In this document: positions 46,865 to 56,435 of the stretch, piece by piece
How the letters are laid out: every line of letters starts with the position of its first letter
Numbering within the stretch: the stretch's first letter is position 1
From: Chitinophaga polysaccharea
Lineage (GTDB): Bacteria; Bacteroidota; Bacteroidia; Chitinophagales; Chitinophagaceae
Direction: 5' to 3'
Assembly (NCBI RefSeq): GCF_902150045.1
Contig: NZ_CABFVU010000001.1
Coordinates: 1,550,001 to 1,614,000, forward strand
DNA length: 64,000 nt
Notes under the pieces: generated by a model
What the model saw: the letters and a program-made list of their open reading frames with translations, nothing else
Databases searched by the model: none
Told to the model about the DNA's origin: nothing
Made by a program: the position numbers and the translations under genes

Positions 46865-47173
46865 ATGGTTCTGGAGCAATACATTCAACGTGTAGAAGAA
46901 AGATTGCACCTGCTGGTCAAAAAACTCCAGCAGGTGCAGGCCGAGAATGCATTGCTGAAAGAAGAAGTAAGCATACAGCAACAGGAGCTGCAACGGCAGC
47001 AACAGGCGGTACAGGGACTGGAAGAAAGACTGCAACTGATGAAAATTGCATCTACTGCCCAGGGCACCACTACCACCATAGCAGAAGATGAAGCGTTCAA
47101 AAAAGAGATCCGCGGCAAGATCAATGATTACATTAAAGAAATTGACCGCTGCATTGCTTTGCTGAACAGCTAA
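46865..47173 (+). CDS. Small coiled-coil protein, ZapB-like in layout
   Basis: 102 residues. Residues 1-60 are a heptad-rich coiled coil (RVEERLHLLVKKLQQVQAEN, then Gln-rich), followed by a short linker and a C-terminal helix (IRGKINDYIKEIDRCIALLN). It lies 10 bases after pheT and 16 bases before zapA, so an operon is clear. A division-related partner of ZapA is suggested by position only; sequence similarity of coiled coils is not informative. Confidence 0.7.
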   Translation: MVLEQYIQRVEERLHLLVKKLQQVQAENALLKEEVSIQQQELQRQQQAVQGLEERLQLMKIASTAQGTTTTIAEDEAFKKEIRGKINDYIKEIDRCIALLNS

Positions 47174-47189
47174 CCTAAAATCATACATC

Positions 47190-47483
47190 ATGGAGCAACT
47201 CATTCCCGTTAATATCATAGTAGCCGACCGCTCTTACCGGATCAAGATCAAACCGGAAGAAGAAGCGGAAGTACGTCGTATTATGAAAGAAGTGAATGAG
47301 AAGATCGTCGATTTTAAAACAGCATATGCAGGGAAAGACCTGCAGGACTATATTGCTATGGCCCTTATCATGTACGCCACACATCCTGTAACCAGCGGCG
47401 GTAAAGCCCAGGCTAGCACTGCACCTTTTTTGCAGGAGAAGCTGGAAAAGCTGGAAGAAATTATCAACCAGGCATTGGGTTGA
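47190..47483 (+). CDS. zapA: Cell division protein ZapA
   Basis: FtsZ-ring stabiliser. 97 residues: a beta-strand N-terminus (LIPVNIIVADRSYRIKIKPE) and a long C-terminal coiled coil (EEAEVRRIMKEVNEKIVDF, DYIAMALIMYA, EKLEKLEEIINQALG), matching the ZapA fold. It follows pheT and the coiled-coil gene and precedes rny, an order common in Bacteroidota. Confidence 0.88.
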   Translation: MEQLIPVNIIVADRSYRIKIKPEEEAEVRRIMKEVNEKIVDFKTAYAGKDLQDYIAMALIMYATHPVTSGGKAQASTAPFLQEKLEKLEEIINQALG

Positions 47484-47570
47484 TCACGTTACCCATTGCT
47501 TAACAATGAATTAGCTAATTGGTTAATTATCACGTATCAAAGACGCTTTAACTGCTATTTTTTTGTATTT

Positions 47571-47654
47571 TCGCGGGTCAGTTCTCGCCCCTGTCGTGTT
47601 TTAGCAGCGATATGGGTAGGAGAATACTACATAAATCAAGTATAAATAATTCAT
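47571..47654 (+). promoter_or_regulatory. Promoter-like element and leader before rny
   Basis: TATTTTCG at about 47571-47578 resembles the -7 element (6 of 6 except one base in TTTG) after a T-rich run. The following ~75 bases, including CGGGTCAGTTCTCGCCCCTG, are a leader with limited hairpin potential. Noncoding RNA was considered and not supported. Confidence 0.35.
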
Positions 47655-49220
47655 ATGGATGTTACACTTATCACGACAATAGCTGCAGTAGTGGCATTGA
47701 TCATTGGGATTGTGCTAGGTAAGGTGATTTTTGCCAAAAATACGCAGCATAAGATAGATGAAGCTGAACTACAGGCTAAGAAAATCATTGCAGATGCACA
47801 GATCAGTGCAGAGAATCTTAAGAAAGACAGATTACTGGAAGCCAAAGAAAAATACCTGCAACTAAAAAGTGAATACGAGAAAGACGTATTGCAGCGTAAC
47901 CAGAAACTGGGAGAATCGGAAAACCGTATCAAACAGAAGGAACAGGCATTAAACCAGAAAAATGAGCAAATCCAGAAGCAATTAAACGAAAATGACGCTA
48001 TCAAGGAAACCCTGAACCGTCAGATGGAACTGGTGACCATCAAACGCACCGAACTGGAAAAACACCAGGAAGAACATATCCGCCGCCTCGAAAAAGTGGC
48101 CGGCTTAACAGCAGAAGAAGCGAAGCACCAACTGGTAGAGAGCTTAAAAGAAGAAGCCCGCTCACAGGCCCTCTCTCATATCCAGGAAATTATTGAAGAC
48201 GCCAAGTTAAAAGCGAACAAGGAAGCCAAGAAGATCATCATCCAATCCATTCAACGTACTGCCGCAGAGCAAACCATTGAAAATACCATCACTGTATTTA
48301 CCCTGGAAAGCGACGAGATCAAAGGCCAGATCATTGGCCGTGAAGGCCGTAACATCCGCGCCATTGAAGCGGCTACCGGTGTAGACCTCATCGTGGATGA
48401 TACCCCCGAAGCCATCGTATTATCTTCCTTTGACCCGCTGCGCCGTGAAATTGCACGCTTATCGCTGCAACGCCTGGTACAGGACGGACGTATCCACCCT
48501 GCACGTATCGAGGAAGTGGTGGAAAAAACCAAGAAACAACTGGAAGAACAGGTAATGGATATCGGTGAAAGAACCGTAATTGAACTGGGTATCCACGGCC
48601 TGCATAAAGAACTGGTACGCCTGGTAGGTAAAATGCGCTTCCGCTCTTCCTATGGCCAGAACCTGCTCATGCACTCCAAAGAAACCGCTAACCTCTGCGG
48701 GGTAATGGCAGCAGAACTGGGACTGAACCCCAAATTAGCCAAACGTGCGGGATTGCTGCACGATATAGGTAAAGTACCTGATGAAGAAACTGAACTGAGC
48801 CACGCCCTCCTCGGCGCCAAGCTCGCTGAAAAATATGGGGAACACGCCGCCGTGGTAAATGCTATCGGTGCCCACCACGATGAAATGGAAATGCAATATG
48901 TGATTTCTCCCATCGTTCAGGCCTGCGATGCTATCAGTGGTGCACGCCCCGGCGCACGCCGCGAAATCATGCAGAGCTACCTGCAACGTATCAAAGACCT
49001 GGAAAACCTGGCACTTGCCCACGATGGTGTGGAAAAAGCCTATGCTATCCAGGCCGGCAGGGAACTGCGTATTATCGTAGAAAGCGATAAAGTATCCGAT
49101 GGAGACGCTGATCGCCTCTCTTTCGAAATCGCCAATAAGATACAAACAGAAATGCAGTATCCCGGTCAGATTAAAGTAACTGTGATCCGTGAAAAAAGAG
49201 CAGTGAATATAGCAAGATAG
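47655..49220 (+). CDS. rny: Ribonuclease Y
   Basis: Membrane-anchored endoribonuclease that starts mRNA decay. 521 residues: one N-terminal helix (about 4-24, [20 protein letters not shown]), a long coiled coil to about 200, a KH domain with [20 protein letters not shown], and an HD domain (about 330-430) with the metal-binding LLHDIGK and the later HHDE. The C-terminal domain ends with a conserved [15 protein letters not shown]. All features are complete. Confidence 0.97.
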   Translation: MDVTLITTIAAVVALIIGIVLGKVIFAKNTQHKIDEAELQAKKIIADAQISAENLKKDRLLEAKEKYLQLKSEYEKDVLQRNQKLGESENRIKQKEQALNQKNEQIQKQLNENDAIKETLNRQMELVTIKRTELEKHQEEHIRRLEKVAGLTAEEAKHQLVESLKEEARSQALSHIQEIIEDAKLKANKEAKKIIIQSIQRTAAEQTIENTITVFTLESDEIKGQIIGREGRNIRAIEAATGVDLIVDDTPEAIVLSSFDPLRREIARLSLQRLVQDGRIHPARIEEVVEKTKKQLEEQVMDIGERTVIELGIHGLHKELVRLVGKMRFRSSYGQNLLMHSKETANLCGVMAAELGLNPKLAKRAGLLHDIGKVPDEETELSHALLGAKLAEKYGEHAAVVNAIGAHHDEMEMQYVISPIVQACDAISGARPGARREIMQSYLQRIKDLENLALAHDGVEKAYAIQAGRELRIIVESDKVSDGDADRLSFEIANKIQTEMQYPGQIKVTVIREKRAVNIAR

Positions 49221-49260
49221 TTTTCTGATTTAATAATTCAGGAATTTGAACTTATATTGG

Positions 49261-49292
49261 AGTCCTCCGGTTTACCCGGGGGACTTTTTTTT
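49261..49292 (+). terminator. Intrinsic terminator of rny
   Basis: AGTCCTCCGG and CCGGGGGACT pair with one G-U wobble around a TTTAC loop, followed by eight T. Confidence 0.9.
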
Positions 49293-49322
49293 ACAGAACA
49301 ATCACTAAACTTTAGCAGTGTT

Positions 49323-49937
49323 ATGAAAAAAACCTTTTTCAATTGTCTACTTGGAGCCGCCCTGTTACTGGGAACCGGCAGTGCCTTTGCCCAAAAAGCA
49401 CAGTCTTTATTCAATGGTAAAAATCTCGATGGCTGGAAAGTATACGGTACAGAGAAATGGTATGTGGAAAATGGTGAACTGATATGCGAAAGCGGCCCGG
49501 ATAAAGAATATGGCTACCTGGCCACCGATGGGCAGTACAAGGATTTTGAGCTAACCGTGCAATTCAAACAGGAAGCCAACGGCAATAGCGGCGTATTCTT
49601 CCACTCTTCACTGGAAGGCACCAAAATTACCGGCTGGCAGGCAGAAGTAGCCCCTCCTGATATGCACACCGGCGGTATTTACGAATCATATGGCCGTGGA
49701 TGGCTCATTCAACCCGACAAGGAAAAAGAAAAATACCTGAAAATGGGTGAATGGAACACCATGAAAGTGCGTGTACAGGGCGATAATGTAACCACCTGGC
49801 TCAATGGCCACGAAATGATCACCCTGAAAGATGAAAAGATTGGTGCAGCTAATGGCCAGATAGCCCTGCAGATCCATTCCGGTGGCGGTATCAAGGTAAG
49901 ATGGAAAAACATCAGACTGGTGCCTTTAAAATCGTAA
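49323..49937 (+). CDS. DUF1080 (3-keto-disaccharide hydrolase-like) secreted protein
   Basis: 204 residues from ATG at 49323 (MKKTFFNCLLGAALLLGTGS, cleavage after AFAQ). The single beta-jelly-roll domain shows the family signature SLFNGKNLDGWKVYG, GDLICESG-like GELICESGPDKEYGYL, NSGVFFHS and the final IALQIHSGGGIKVRWKNIRL. DUF1080 proteins include enzymes that split 3-keto-glycosides; whether this copy is catalytic is not known. The upstream in-frame extension to 49257 runs through the rny terminator and is rejected. Confidence 0.88.
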   Translation: MKKTFFNCLLGAALLLGTGSAFAQKAQSLFNGKNLDGWKVYGTEKWYVENGELICESGPDKEYGYLATDGQYKDFELTVQFKQEANGNSGVFFHSSLEGTKITGWQAEVAPPDMHTGGIYESYGRGWLIQPDKEKEKYLKMGEWNTMKVRVQGDNVTTWLNGHEMITLKDEKIGAANGQIALQIHSGGGIKVRWKNIRLVPLKS

Positions 49938-49947
49938 CACCGGTTAA

Positions 49948-50736
49948 ATGCACTTTACAGATAAAGTAATACTGATCACAGGCGCCAGCTCGGGTATAGG
50001 CCATGAGCTGGCGCTTTTGCTGGCAAAGGAAAAAGCCCGGCTGATCCTCGCCGCACGGAACCAGCCTGCCCTGGAAACAGTGCGCCTGCAATGCCTGCTG
50101 CATACACCCCACTGCGAAATACTCCTGATGGACATCACCAGCGAATCGCAGGTAAATGAAGGCGCCCAACGCGCCCTGCAGTTTTTCGGGAAAATAGATG
50201 TACTTGTTAACAATGCCGGCGTTACACAACGTTCCAAACTGATAGATACCTCCGTAGCCGCCATCCGCCAGCTGATGGAAGTGAACTTCTTCGGCGCCGT
50301 AATGCTCACCAAAGCCCTGCTGCCACACTTCAGGCAAACAGGCAGCGGACAGATCATCGTGATCAGCAGTATGGCCGGACTTATGGGATATCCCTGGCGC
50401 TCCGGCTACAATGCCGCCAAACACGCATTACAGGGCTATTTCGAAACTCTGCAAACAGAACAACCCATCCCCGGCTTATATACCACCATCGTTTGCCCCG
50501 GACGCATCCACACTCCTATCACCTATTCCGCCATTACCGCCAACGGCGAACCTTACCGCAAAATGGACCCCGGCCAGGCAAACGGTATTCCTGCTGACCG
50601 CTGCGCCCGGAAGATCCTAAAGGCCATGCATACACGAAAAAAAATAGTGCTGATTGCCCGGGAAGAAAAGATCCTGCTATGGTTTAAACGATATTTTCCA
50701 CCACTGTTTTACCTGATTGCGCGCAAAGGGAATTAA
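49948..50736 (+). CDS. Short-chain dehydrogenase/reductase
   Basis: 262 residues, classical SDR: nucleotide-binding GASSGIGHELALLLAKE, NNAG motif (VLVNNAGVTQRS), catalytic Ser in VISSMAGLMG and YNAAKHA (Tyr-x-x-x-Lys). The C-terminal hydrophobic segment (LWFKRYFPPLFYLIARKG) resembles DHRS7-like membrane-associated members. Starts 10 bases after the DUF1080 stop and 23 bases before punA, so a three-gene unit is plausible. Substrate unknown. Confidence 0.88.
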   Translation: MHFTDKVILITGASSGIGHELALLLAKEKARLILAARNQPALETVRLQCLLHTPHCEILLMDITSESQVNEGAQRALQFFGKIDVLVNNAGVTQRSKLIDTSVAAIRQLMEVNFFGAVMLTKALLPHFRQTGSGQIIVISSMAGLMGYPWRSGYNAAKHALQGYFETLQTEQPIPGLYTTIVCPGRIHTPITYSAITANGEPYRKMDPGQANGIPADRCARKILKAMHTRKKIVLIAREEKILLWFKRYFPPLFYLIARKGN

Positions 50737-50759
50737 TTTGCAGCAAATTCAACAAACAC

Positions 50760-51587
50760 ATGGACCTGTTACTGCAACAAATAGCTGCGGCTACCACCTA
50801 TTTGCAATCCTTTTCCTTTGAACAGCCGCGCATTGGCGTAGTATTAGGCACCGGCCTCGGGGAACTGGTAAATCATATCAAAATAGCGCATTCCATTCCC
50901 TACCAACAGATCCCCCATTTCCCGGAATCCACCGTGGAATCGCATAAAGGTCACCTGATCCTCGGGCATATTGATAATACACCGGTAATAGCTATGCAGG
51001 GCCGCTTTCATTACTATGAAGGCTATACGATGCAACAGATCACTTTCCCCGTACGCGTCATGAAAGCAATGGGCATCCAACAGCTGCTGCTCAGCAATGC
51101 CGCCGGCGGTATGAACCCCGATTTTAAAAAAGGCGACCTGGTACTGCTGGATGATCATATTAATATGCAGCCGGAAAATCCCCTCCGTGGCCTCAACGCA
51201 CCTGCGTATGGTCCCCGCTTCCCGGATATGAGCCACCCTTACAACCCGGAACTGGGCAGCAAACTGCAAAGCGCTGCCGCTTCAATGGGTGCCACGTTAA
51301 AAAAAGGTGTATACGTTTCCGTTATGGGGCCCAACCTGGAAACAAGGGCGGAATACCGCTTTCTCCGCATGATTGGCGCTGACCTGGTAGGCATGAGTAC
51401 CGTACCGGAAGTAATTGTGGCCAACCAGCTGCAATTACCCTGTGCAGCTGTTTCAGTAGTAACAGACGAATGCGATCCCGATAACCTGCACCCTGTTTCC
51501 ATAGAAGAAATTATTGCCGTGGCGGGTAAGGCAGATAAGCTGCTGAGCGGGCTTTTTGCGCGGGTAATAGCCGCGGAGGTTGTCTGA
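50760..51587 (+). CDS. punA: Purine nucleoside phosphorylase (trimeric type)
   Basis: Phosphorolysis of guanosine/inosine and deoxy forms in purine salvage. 275 residues, family length for the trimeric class: phosphate-binding VVLGTGLGELVNHI, SHKGHLILG, MQGRFHYYEGY, the purine-site LLSNAAGGMN, and MGPNLETRAEYRFLRMIG with Glu and the VGMSTVPEVIVA segment, then SVVTDECDP, where the usual Asn appears as Asp. That residue would matter for substrate choice. Ends before a bidirectional hairpin. Confidence 0.94.
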   Translation: MDLLLQQIAAATTYLQSFSFEQPRIGVVLGTGLGELVNHIKIAHSIPYQQIPHFPESTVESHKGHLILGHIDNTPVIAMQGRFHYYEGYTMQQITFPVRVMKAMGIQQLLLSNAAGGMNPDFKKGDLVLLDDHINMQPENPLRGLNAPAYGPRFPDMSHPYNPELGSKLQSAAASMGATLKKGVYVSVMGPNLETRAEYRFLRMIGADLVGMSTVPEVIVANQLQLPCAAVSVVTDECDPDNLHPVSIEEIIAVAGKADKLLSGLFARVIAAEVV

Positions 51588-51592
51588 CTCAG

Positions 51593-51605
51593 GATTATGA
51601 TGATT
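51593..51605. repeat. 13-base copy of the 42-kb repeat arm
   Basis: GATTATGATGATT is identical to 42036-42048 and is followed, as there, by a T-rich stretch (TTTTTTTAA). Probably a decayed fragment of the same dispersed element. Confidence 0.45.
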
Positions 51606-51623
51606 ACAATGATTTTTTTAATA

Positions 51624-51651
51624 AAATAGCGGCCTTTTGAGCCGCTATTTT
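51624..51651. terminator. Bidirectional terminator between punA and scpB
   Basis: AAATAGCGGC and GCCGCTATTT pair with a 7-base loop; T runs flank it on either strand. Confidence 0.85.
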
Positions 51652-51666
51652 TATTTGGAATTGCTT

Positions 51667-52920
51667 TTATTTTCCGGAATTCTTGCTGTTTTCATCATCA
51701 TCGTCTTCTTCGTCTTCTTCATCATCTTCGTCATCGTAGTCGTCGTCATCCTCATCTTCATCATCTTCCTCTTCCTCCTCCTCATCATCATACTCTATGC
51801 CCGGTCCGCTTATTTCCAGTAATTTTTCTCCTAAAATGGCGTCTTCCATTGTGCTCTCAGGTTCCTCGTCACCATCTTCTTCTTCCTCCTGTTCTTTTTC
51901 CTCCTGTTCTTCTTCTTCCTCCTCCTGTTCTGCTGCTTCTTCTATTTCCTTTTCTTCTTTTCCGGAGATGATATCTTCAATAATACCATCCGGGTCTTCG
52001 CTTTCTTCATCATTGGCGCGGGAAGCTGTATCTTTTACGGCATAAGGGTCTTCATCTTCACTATCTTCATCTGCCTCATCTGTTTCTGCCAGGCTGGTTT
52101 CGCTTTCCTCCCCCAATTCTTCATTCACCTCTTCAATAATATCATCAAAGCGAACAATTTCATCGTCCGGTTCCACTTCTTCATCCTCCGAAGCTGGTGG
52201 TTCCTCTTCTGCGTCGGGCGATGTGAGCTGTTCCAGCTGACGATCGGGGTCCAGGAGCTCCCCGTCTTCCGATACCATCAGCGAATGGGCAGTTTCGGCG
52301 GTATGAGTACCGTGTTCCCCTCGCCCTAAGGTGGCGGTATCATCGTTGATGAGCGTAGGCTGCACCATTTCCTCATCAAATAATTCCTTCAGTTTGGGCA
52401 GGTCTGCTACGGAACTGATCCCGAAATAGTCCATAAAAGAGCGGGAAACGGCATACAGCAAAGGCTTTCCGGGCTGATCTTCGCTACGGCCGGTGATCAC
52501 GATCAGTTCTTTTTCCAGGAGCTTCTGGATAGAATAATCGGTGCTCACCCCACGGATATATTCAATTTCACCTTTGGAAATCGGCTGCCGGTAAGCGATA
52601 ATGGCAAGGGTTTCCAGGGCGGCTGTAGAAAGGCGCTTCAGGAACTTATCCCCGTTGAGCTGGGCTACTGTCTGGTAATAATCTTTTTTGGTGAGGAACT
52701 GGTAGCCTCCCCCGCTGCTGCGTACTTCGAAAGCATAAAATTCAGAGCTGTATTTTTCCCTGATGGCTTCCATAGCGGCTTCCACCTGGTCCAGGTTGGT
52801 GCGGTCTTCCAGGAAAGCCAGAGCATTGTTGAGCAGATCCACTATTTCCAGCAAAGGTAACGGCCTGTCGGCCGCAAAAATTAATGCTTCCACGTGCGGG
52901 ATGATCTGTGATATTTCCAT
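51667..52920 (-). CDS. scpB: Segregation and condensation protein B with a long acidic tail
   Basis: Kleisin-associated subunit of SMC-ScpAB, involved in chromosome segregation. Residues 1-180 are the two winged-helix domains (VEALIFAADRPLPLLEIVDL, LSTAALETLAIIAYRQPISK, GRSEDQPGKPLLYAVSR). Ordinary ScpB ends near there at 180-200. Here about 235 extra residues follow, mostly Asp/Glu with runs of Glu and Asp (EEEEEEDDEDEDDDD near the end) and a final SKNSGK. The tail must be disordered and very acidic. Its codons form GAA/GAT-rich low-complexity DNA on the coding strand. Confidence 0.92.
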   Translation of the reverse strand: MEISQIIPHVEALIFAADRPLPLLEIVDLLNNALAFLEDRTNLDQVEAAMEAIREKYSSEFYAFEVRSSGGGYQFLTKKDYYQTVAQLNGDKFLKRLSTAALETLAIIAYRQPISKGEIEYIRGVSTDYSIQKLLEKELIVITGRSEDQPGKPLLYAVSRSFMDYFGISSVADLPKLKELFDEEMVQPTLINDDTATLGRGEHGTHTAETAHSLMVSEDGELLDPDRQLEQLTSPDAEEEPPASEDEEVEPDDEIVRFDDIIEEVNEELGEESETSLAETDEADEDSEDEDPYAVKDTASRANDEESEDPDGIIEDIISGKEEKEIEEAAEQEEEEEEQEEKEQEEEEDGDEEPESTMEDAILGEKLLEISGPGIEYDDEEEEEEDDEDEDDDDYDDEDDEEDEEDDDDENSKNSGK

Positions 52921-52946
52921 ACGTTAAACAGGAGATGTGGATTTAC

Positions 52947-52982
52947 AAAAAAGGTCAAAGACCGAAAATACAGTCTTTGACC
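52947..52982 (-). terminator. Intrinsic terminator of atpG
   Basis: GGTCAAAGAC (52953-52962) and GTCTTTGACC (52973-52982) pair with a 10-base loop; on the minus strand T6 follows, 58 bases after the atpG stop. Confidence 0.85.
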
Positions 52983-53039
52983 CTAATCTGAAAATATTAA
53001 TTCAGTTGTTGACTTAGTGTTAATAAACCCTTCAACAGC

Positions 53040-53924
53040 TTAGTTCGCCAATGCCGCAGCACCGCTCACAATTTCTGTCAGCTCGGTGGTGATGGCCGCC
53101 TGACGGGCACGGTTGTAAGAGATCTTCAGGGAACGGAGCAATTCGCTGGCGTTTTCTGTAGCCTTGTCCATCGCAGTCATACGGGCGCCGTGCTCAGAAG
53201 CATGGGAATCCAGGATGGCTTTGAAGAACTGGGTGTTCAGTATTTTAGGCATCAGTTCAGCAATCAGGGTATCTTTTTCCGGTTCAAAGATGTAGTCTGC
53301 TTTCAGACCACCTTTATCCGTACTTTCCACTTTTGCAATCGGCAGGAACTGTTCTGCTACAAATATCTGGGTAGCGGCATTTTTGAATTCGCTGTAAACA
53401 ATTTCAACAGCATCGTAAGTACCGTTTATAAAACCCTGCAGGGCTACGGCAGCCGCTTCTTTCACATGATCAAAAGTAAGATTGCCAAAAAGCTGCCAGA
53501 ACCTGTCATTTACTTTATAACCGTTCTGTACAAAATGATCATATCCTTTTTTACCAATTGGTAAGATCTCAACCTGGCCCTGTTCAAACTGCTCCGCATA
53601 CTTTTCGCGGATCACGCGTTTTGCTGTTTTGATCAGGTTGGAGTTGAAGGCTCCGCACAAACCCCTGTCTGAAGTAATGACCACAATCAGTACCTTTTCA
53701 ATCTGGCGCTGTGCTGCCAGTGGCGTGTCAATATTGCCTTCGCTGTTGGAAACGATGTTCTGCAGCATTTCCTGGAGCTTCACGGCGTAAGGGCGCATCA
53801 GCATGATAGCGTCCTGGGCACGTCTTAATTTAGCAGCACTTACCATTTTCATGGCTTTAGTGATCTGCTGACCAGATTGAATAGACTTGATTCGGTTACG
53901 AACTTCTTTAAGCTGTCCGGACAT
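53040..53924 (-). CDS. atpG: ATP synthase gamma subunit
   Basis: Central rotor stalk of F1. 294 residues, full length: N-terminal coiled coil (KEVRNRIKSIQSGQQITKAM, then KMVSAAKLRRAQDAI), Rossmann-like middle (VVITSDRGLCGAFNSNLIK), and the C-terminal helix with the rotor signature ARMTAMDKATENASELLRSL. It is separated from any other atp gene in view: upstream is a DJ-1/PfpI gene, downstream scpB. In many bacteria it sits between atpA and atpD. Confidence 0.96.
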   Translation of the reverse strand: MSGQLKEVRNRIKSIQSGQQITKAMKMVSAAKLRRAQDAIMLMRPYAVKLQEMLQNIVSNSEGNIDTPLAAQRQIEKVLIVVITSDRGLCGAFNSNLIKTAKRVIREKYAEQFEQGQVEILPIGKKGYDHFVQNGYKVNDRFWQLFGNLTFDHVKEAAAVALQGFINGTYDAVEIVYSEFKNAATQIFVAEQFLPIAKVESTDKGGLKADYIFEPEKDTLIAELMPKILNTQFFKAILDSHASEHGARMTAMDKATENASELLRSLKISYNRARQAAITTELTEIVSGAAALAN

Positions 53925-54091
53925 ATATAAAAATCAATTACGAATTACAAATTATCAATGACCAATGCAGGGATAGCCTCCTGAATTTGGCTGCAAAGGT
54001 AAGCAATGGCAGTTTAATTTGAAAATCCGCTGAAAGATAATTTAAATTTTCTTTATTTACTTTTTAATCAGCCATTTATACATCAGAAAAA

Positions 54092-54673
54092 TTATAGTGT
54101 GATACTGGTTCCCAGTACCTGCAGGAATGCCGCGATCCATTGCGGATGAGCCGGCCATGCAGGCGCTGTTACCAGCTTTCCATCCACTACCGCTTCGTAC
54201 ACATTCACAGATACATAAGTGCCTCCGGATGCAGTAACTTCAGGTGCTACTGCGGGGTAGGCCGTGAGTTTCTTCCCGCGTACTACGTCGGCTGCGGTCA
54301 GGATCTGGATACCATGACAAACAGCTGCCACCGGTTTATCTTCCAGGAAAAAATGCCTTACCAGTTCCAGCACATTTTTGTTCAGGCGCAGGTACTCCGG
54401 AGCCCGGCCACCGGCTATCACCAGTGCATCATAATCAGCGCCGGCCACATCATTAAAGGAAGCATTCAACACAAAGCCGTGTCCCGGTTTTTCACTATAG
54501 GTCTGGTCGCCTTCAAAATCGTGGATCGCTGTTTTAATTTTTTCACCGGCTGCCTTATCGGGGCAAACCGCGTGTACTTCATGCCCAATCATCTGCAGCA
54601 TCTGGAACGGAACCATTGTTTCATAATCTTCTGCATAATCTCCTGTCAGTAATAATATCTTTTTCTGTGCCAT
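54092..54673 (-). CDS. DJ-1/PfpI family protein
   Basis: 193 residues of class I amidotransferase-like fold. The nucleophile elbow is [10 protein letters not shown], with the conserved Cys-His, and Glu is available in [28 protein letters not shown] precedes it. Family members act as glyoxalase III/deglycase, chaperone or protease-like proteins; which applies is not readable. A lone minus-strand gene. Confidence 0.88.
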   Translation of the reverse strand: MAQKKILLLTGDYAEDYETMVPFQMLQMIGHEVHAVCPDKAAGEKIKTAIHDFEGDQTYSEKPGHGFVLNASFNDVAGADYDALVIAGGRAPEYLRLNKNVLELVRHFFLEDKPVAAVCHGIQILTAADVVRGKKLTAYPAVAPEVTASGGTYVSVNVYEAVVDGKLVTAPAWPAHPQWIAAFLQVLGTSITL

Positions 54674-54734
54674 AGAAATGAGGGTTTTATTGTGTTAAAA
54701 AAGGCTTACTGAAGATAAGCATTTAGCATTTAGC

Positions 54735-54781
54735 AAAAAATGCAACGGAGACCATGGGTATGATCTCCGCTGCATTTTTTT
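54735..54781 (-). terminator. Terminator of the third SusCD operon
   Basis: A 17-bp stem with a single mismatch (AAAAAATGCAACGGAGA, 54735-54751, with TCTCCGCTGCATTTTTT, 54764-54780). On the minus strand it follows the susD stop by 15 bases and ends in a T run. Confidence 0.85.
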
Positions 54782-54795
54782 ATAAAGGAAAACGA

Positions 54796-56409
54796 TTAGT
54801 AGCCCGGGTTCTGCCGGAATTCGTTCACTGATCTGTCTATCTGATCCTGTGGAATAGGACGCAGCATATGCGTTGACCTGATATTGTTACGGGCTTCTTC
54901 GTTATGCAGCTTTACCCTTTCCACCAGCTTATGAGTGCGGGTAAGATCAAACCAGCGCATTTGTTCTCCTACCAGCTCACGGCCTCTTTCATCCAGGATA
55001 AAATCGATATTCATATCAGCGGCTGATACAGTCATGGCATCACGGTTAGCCTGTGTTTCAGCCGGGGTAGCGCCAATGCGTGCAGCTCTCCAGCGGATCG
55101 CATTTACGAGATCGGCAGCCTCCTGTTTTTTGCCATCCATCATCAGCGCTTCTGCTTCTATCAGGTAAGCTTCTGCCAGGCGCATAGCAATAAAGGGCCT
55201 TACGCCGGAGGCCTGGTTATCCGGACGAAGGGCATCAGCAAATTTATTCAGGGAAGGGTACAGTTTTTCTGTGTATAATCTTGGTGGCACCAGCATGTAA
55301 GGCTTACTGGCAATCACGGCGTCGGATACATCATAACCCGGGAGGTACACTGCCGTATCCCCCATTTTCAGGTTATCGATGGGGGCATTGGTTCTCCACA
55401 GCACGGTATAAAACTTCTCATAACGCACATCGTGAACCCTGTCTTTATACAGCGTATCCAGCAGGAACTTTGTGGGTCTGAAACGCTTCCAGGGCGTACC
55501 GTTGGGCAAATCGCGCTTCATTCCTTTCAGCACATCGTACTGCATCAGGAAAAAGCGGCAGGCATTGTTATCGGGATAACCATACAGCGGATCGGTAGTA
55601 TACTGCGCCGCCCAGATGGTTTCGTCATTGTTTTCTTTGCCCTGCGCCCATACCTGTCCAACATCAGCCAGCAATTTAAAACCATAGTTCTTAATCACCA
55701 TATCGGCATATTTGGCGGCATTGGCATAATCGCCGGGCTTTGCCTGGGGAGAGGAAGCACGGGTCAGGTATACTCTCGACAGCAAGTGCTCTGCAGCTGG
55801 CTTGGTAGCACGTCCCCATTCAGCCTGTGTGGTGGGTAAATCAGCTGCAGCGGCCTGCAGATCGCTGATCACAGCATCATAAACGGCAGACACCGAGTCG
55901 CGGTACGCCTCTCTTACAATTTCTGTGTTCTCCTTCATGCGTAACGGTATATCGCCAAACATCTCCATCAGCACAAAATGATAATGTGCCCTGCAGAACT
56001 TCGCTTCCGCCACGCCCTTTTTCTTCGTGGCTTCATCGAGATCGGTGATCTTATCTGCCCTGTCAATTGCCACATTACAGGTGTTGATGGTTTGATAGAA
56101 ACTGTTCCAAACTTCCCTTACGTGATCGTAGCGGGAATCCAGCTGTGAAGTATACTGACTGGTGAATTTATAGTTACCATCAGAACCGTTGGTGATGATA
56201 TCTGTGCCTGTTTCGGTGAGCGTCATACCGCGTTCTGTACTGTAGAAGTTGCGCATAGACACATAGGAACCATTTACGGCCGTCTGAAAACCCGCCTTGG
56301 TATTATAGAAATCATCTGTTACGTTGGTGACTATCTTTTCATCCAGCATTTTATTGCAGGAACTGGCGGCAAGGGCCAGCAGTATGATGACAGGAATTAT
56401 ATTTCTCAT
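54796..56409 (-). CDS. SusD/RagB-family lipoprotein (third system)
   Basis: 537 residues. Lipobox LLALAASSC with Cys18 precedes NKMLDEKIVTNVTDDFY. Typical SusD helices are present: KKGVAEAKFCRAHYHFVLME, AEHLLSRVYLTRASSP and the C-terminal LDERGRELVGEQMRWFDLTR followed by LRPIPQDQIDRSVNEFRQNPGY. It follows the SusC gene by 26 bases. It should bind the glycan handled by this locus at the cell surface. Confidence 0.95.
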   Translation of the reverse strand: MRNIIPVIILLALAASSCNKMLDEKIVTNVTDDFYNTKAGFQTAVNGSYVSMRNFYSTERGMTLTETGTDIITNGSDGNYKFTSQYTSQLDSRYDHVREVWNSFYQTINTCNVAIDRADKITDLDEATKKKGVAEAKFCRAHYHFVLMEMFGDIPLRMKENTEIVREAYRDSVSAVYDAVISDLQAAAADLPTTQAEWGRATKPAAEHLLSRVYLTRASSPQAKPGDYANAAKYADMVIKNYGFKLLADVGQVWAQGKENNDETIWAAQYTTDPLYGYPDNNACRFFLMQYDVLKGMKRDLPNGTPWKRFRPTKFLLDTLYKDRVHDVRYEKFYTVLWRTNAPIDNLKMGDTAVYLPGYDVSDAVIASKPYMLVPPRLYTEKLYPSLNKFADALRPDNQASGVRPFIAMRLAEAYLIEAEALMMDGKKQEAADLVNAIRWRAARIGATPAETQANRDAMTVSAADMNIDFILDERGRELVGEQMRWFDLTRTHKLVERVKLHNEEARNNIRSTHMLRPIPQDQIDRSVNEFRQNPGY

Positions 56410-56435
56410 AACGTTTTCTTTTAAAGATGGTTGAT

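Noticed and set aside
47484..47654. 6S or other small RNA between zapA and rny
   Set aside because: The spacer is only 170 bases, and after the proposed promoter only about 75 remain; no large open-bubble hairpin was found.
49257..49322. N-terminal extension of the DUF1080 protein
   Set aside because: It would be translated from the rny terminator hairpin; the signal peptide begins at 49323.
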